Shown here: positions 63,161 through 64,000 of the stretch, piece by piece
How positions within the stretch are numbered: position 1 is the first letter of the stretch
How the letters are laid out: each line of letters opens with the position of its first letter
Assembly (NCBI GenBank): GCA_008080735.1
Contig: SHMW01000004.1
Coordinates: 1 to 64,000, forward strand
Length of the DNA stretch: 64,000 nucleotides
Source: Promethearchaeota archaeon
GTDB taxonomy: Archaea > Asgardarchaeota > Lokiarchaeia > Sigyniarchaeales > SOKP01
Reading direction: 5' to 3'
The notes under the pieces: model-generated
What the model saw: only the letters and a program-made list of their open reading frames with translations
Database searches by the model: none
What the model was told of the DNA's origin: nothing
Translations under genes and position numbers: made by a program

Positions 63161-64000
63161 ATGGAATCAATAACAGAAAAGTTAAATACGAACTTTTTTA
63201 AGGGTGTATTGGCGCAGGAGGGCTTTTCGGTTCCGGCTGTACCGATTATACTTGGCTATTCAATTTGGGCTTATTCCCATTATAAAAAAATTCCCGCAGA
63301 AAGAATTATGAGAAATGGAGAATTCCACGCCGCAGCACAATTATATGTTGCAAAAAAATATGAACTCCCGTTTGTGGTTACCTTCACAGATCTCAATCTT
63401 ATTGGAGAAGCATTGGGAGCCCAATTAACTTACTTGCCCGATGTGATTCCTGTTCATGAATCTCCTGCAATTCAAAATTTAGATGAGATAAATAACCTTT
63501 CTCCCGCTAATCCTGAAAAAGATGGAAGATTGCCCGTAATCGTGAAGACCGCCGAAATTTTCAGTGAAAAATTTAAAGCTGATGAACATATTTTAATGGC
63601 TGGATGTGAAGGTCCCGTCACTGCAAGTGGCTCGATTGTAGGGATGGAAAACTTAATGAGAAATATGATTAATCGACCCGAAAAAGTTCACAAGGTGTTA
63701 GATATCGCCTCTCAGAGTATAATCCGCTTTTTAAATGCCCAATTAAAACGAGGAATGGAATTTGTAACACTCGCGGATCCAAGTGCCTCTTGTACTTGTA
63801 TCTCTCCGGAATTCTTTAAGGAATTTGCGCGTCCGTATTATAAAAAGATTGTAAAACAGGTTAATTCCCCTATTTTTATGATTCATATCTGTGGAGAAGT
63901 CCTACCAATCTTAAAAGATCTAATAAGAATTCCAAAGATGATGATTATTAGCGTTGATGATGTCGATATGGCACAGGCTAAAAAAATAATTGGAAATAAA
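63161..64000 (+). CDS. MtaA/URO-D-family corrinoid methyltransferase, cut by the window edge
   Basis: 280 codons are visible from ATG 63161, with no stop before 64000. The URO-D-type barrel begins EGFSVPAVPIILGYS and contains MAGCEGPVTASGSIVGMENL, VTLADPSASC and FMIHICGEVLPIL. The HxCG is the zinc motif of MtaA/MtbA/CmuA methyltransferases. These take the methyl group from the corrinoid protein to coenzyme M or another acceptor, or load it from substrate. A strong ggggggaaa ribosome site precedes the start. It is coupled to the corrinoid gene. Confidence 0.85.
   Translation, partial: MESITEKLNTNFFKGVLAQEGFSVPAVPIILGYSIWAYSHYKKIPAERIMRNGEFHAAAQLYVAKKYELPFVVTFTDLNLIGEALGAQLTYLPDVIPVHESPAIQNLDEINNLSPANPEKDGRLPVIVKTAEIFSEKFKADEHILMAGCEGPVTASGSIVGMENLMRNMINRPEKVHKVLDIASQSIIRFLNAQLKRGMEFVTLADPSASCTCISPEFFKEFARPYYKKIVKQVNSPIFMIHICGEVLPILKDLIRIPKMMIISVDDVDMAQAKKIIGNK

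Noticed and set aside
1-64000. CRISPR arrays, rRNA or tRNA genes
   Set aside because: No regularly spaced repeats, no cloverleaf with a TTCGA arm and no rRNA stretches were seen on reading.

Overview
The window looks like a chromosome segment from an archaeon, most likely an Asgard (Lokiarchaeia-like) lineage. The DNA is AT-rich and the genes are closely packed. Archaeal marks include a Hef/FANCM-type helicase, a cupin-type glucose-6-phosphate isomerase, a geranylgeranyl-reductase-family flavoprotein, TATA-box promoters with short leaders, and many TTG/GTG starts. Asgard flavour comes from a 1476-residue protein with coiled coils and repeated winged helices, a longin-like domain on a membrane protein, and proteins built from prenyltransferase-like alpha/alpha-toroid repeats. 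No rRNA, tRNA or CRISPR array was recognised. The taxonomic call is an inference.

Positions 1-9.4 kb hold a gene end, a GPH-type sugar symporter, the helicase, the giant coiled-coil membrane protein and a regulator. Positions 9.6-31.7 kb are a plant-polysaccharide and sugar-acid catabolism region. It carries an MFS transporter, GH4 and GH51 glycosidases, an FGGY (xylulokinase-like) kinase, a glycyl radical enzyme with its activase, and a DeoR regulator. It also carries a tight five-gene plus-strand operon (AroE-like dehydrogenase, cupin PGI, hydroxyacid dehydrogenase, UlaG-like metallo-hydrolase, KDPG aldolase), an Fe-ADH and a sugar-phosphate-isomerase-like TIM barrel. An alanine-type aminotransferase and an isopropylmalate-synthase-family gene lie within it.

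Positions 31.8-42.1 kb mix a membrane protein, a GGR-family flavoprotein, a URO-D/methyltransferase-family protein, a GT4 glycosyltransferase, a TPR-SUFU fusion and a flavoprotein/Fe-S pair rich in C-ending codons. Positions 42.1-46.7 kb are a decaying accessory island. It has four small genes, two of them with in-frame TGA codons, a two-gene module with a PD-(D/E)XK-like nuclease, and a broken UPF0175-type antitoxin. A PAS histidine kinase and glpA-glpB follow (46.7-51.5 kb).

Positions 51.5-62.2 kb, minus strand, are the most unusual part: an ABC-2 export locus. Two permeases are followed by an ABC ATPase truncated just before its Walker A motif. A 5'-truncated, frameshifted TPR-HEPN-like gene lies at that breakpoint. 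Next come a second ATPase interrupted by a 32-nt hairpin-bearing insertion, and a 1042-residue fusion of an extracytoplasmic alpha/alpha toroid to an intact cytoplasmic ABC ATPase. The locus ends with a degenerate pseudo-ABC ATPase carrying an RWD/UBC-like N-terminus and a longin-like membrane protein. The window closes (62.5-64 kb) with a corrinoid protein and a cut-off corrinoid methyltransferase.
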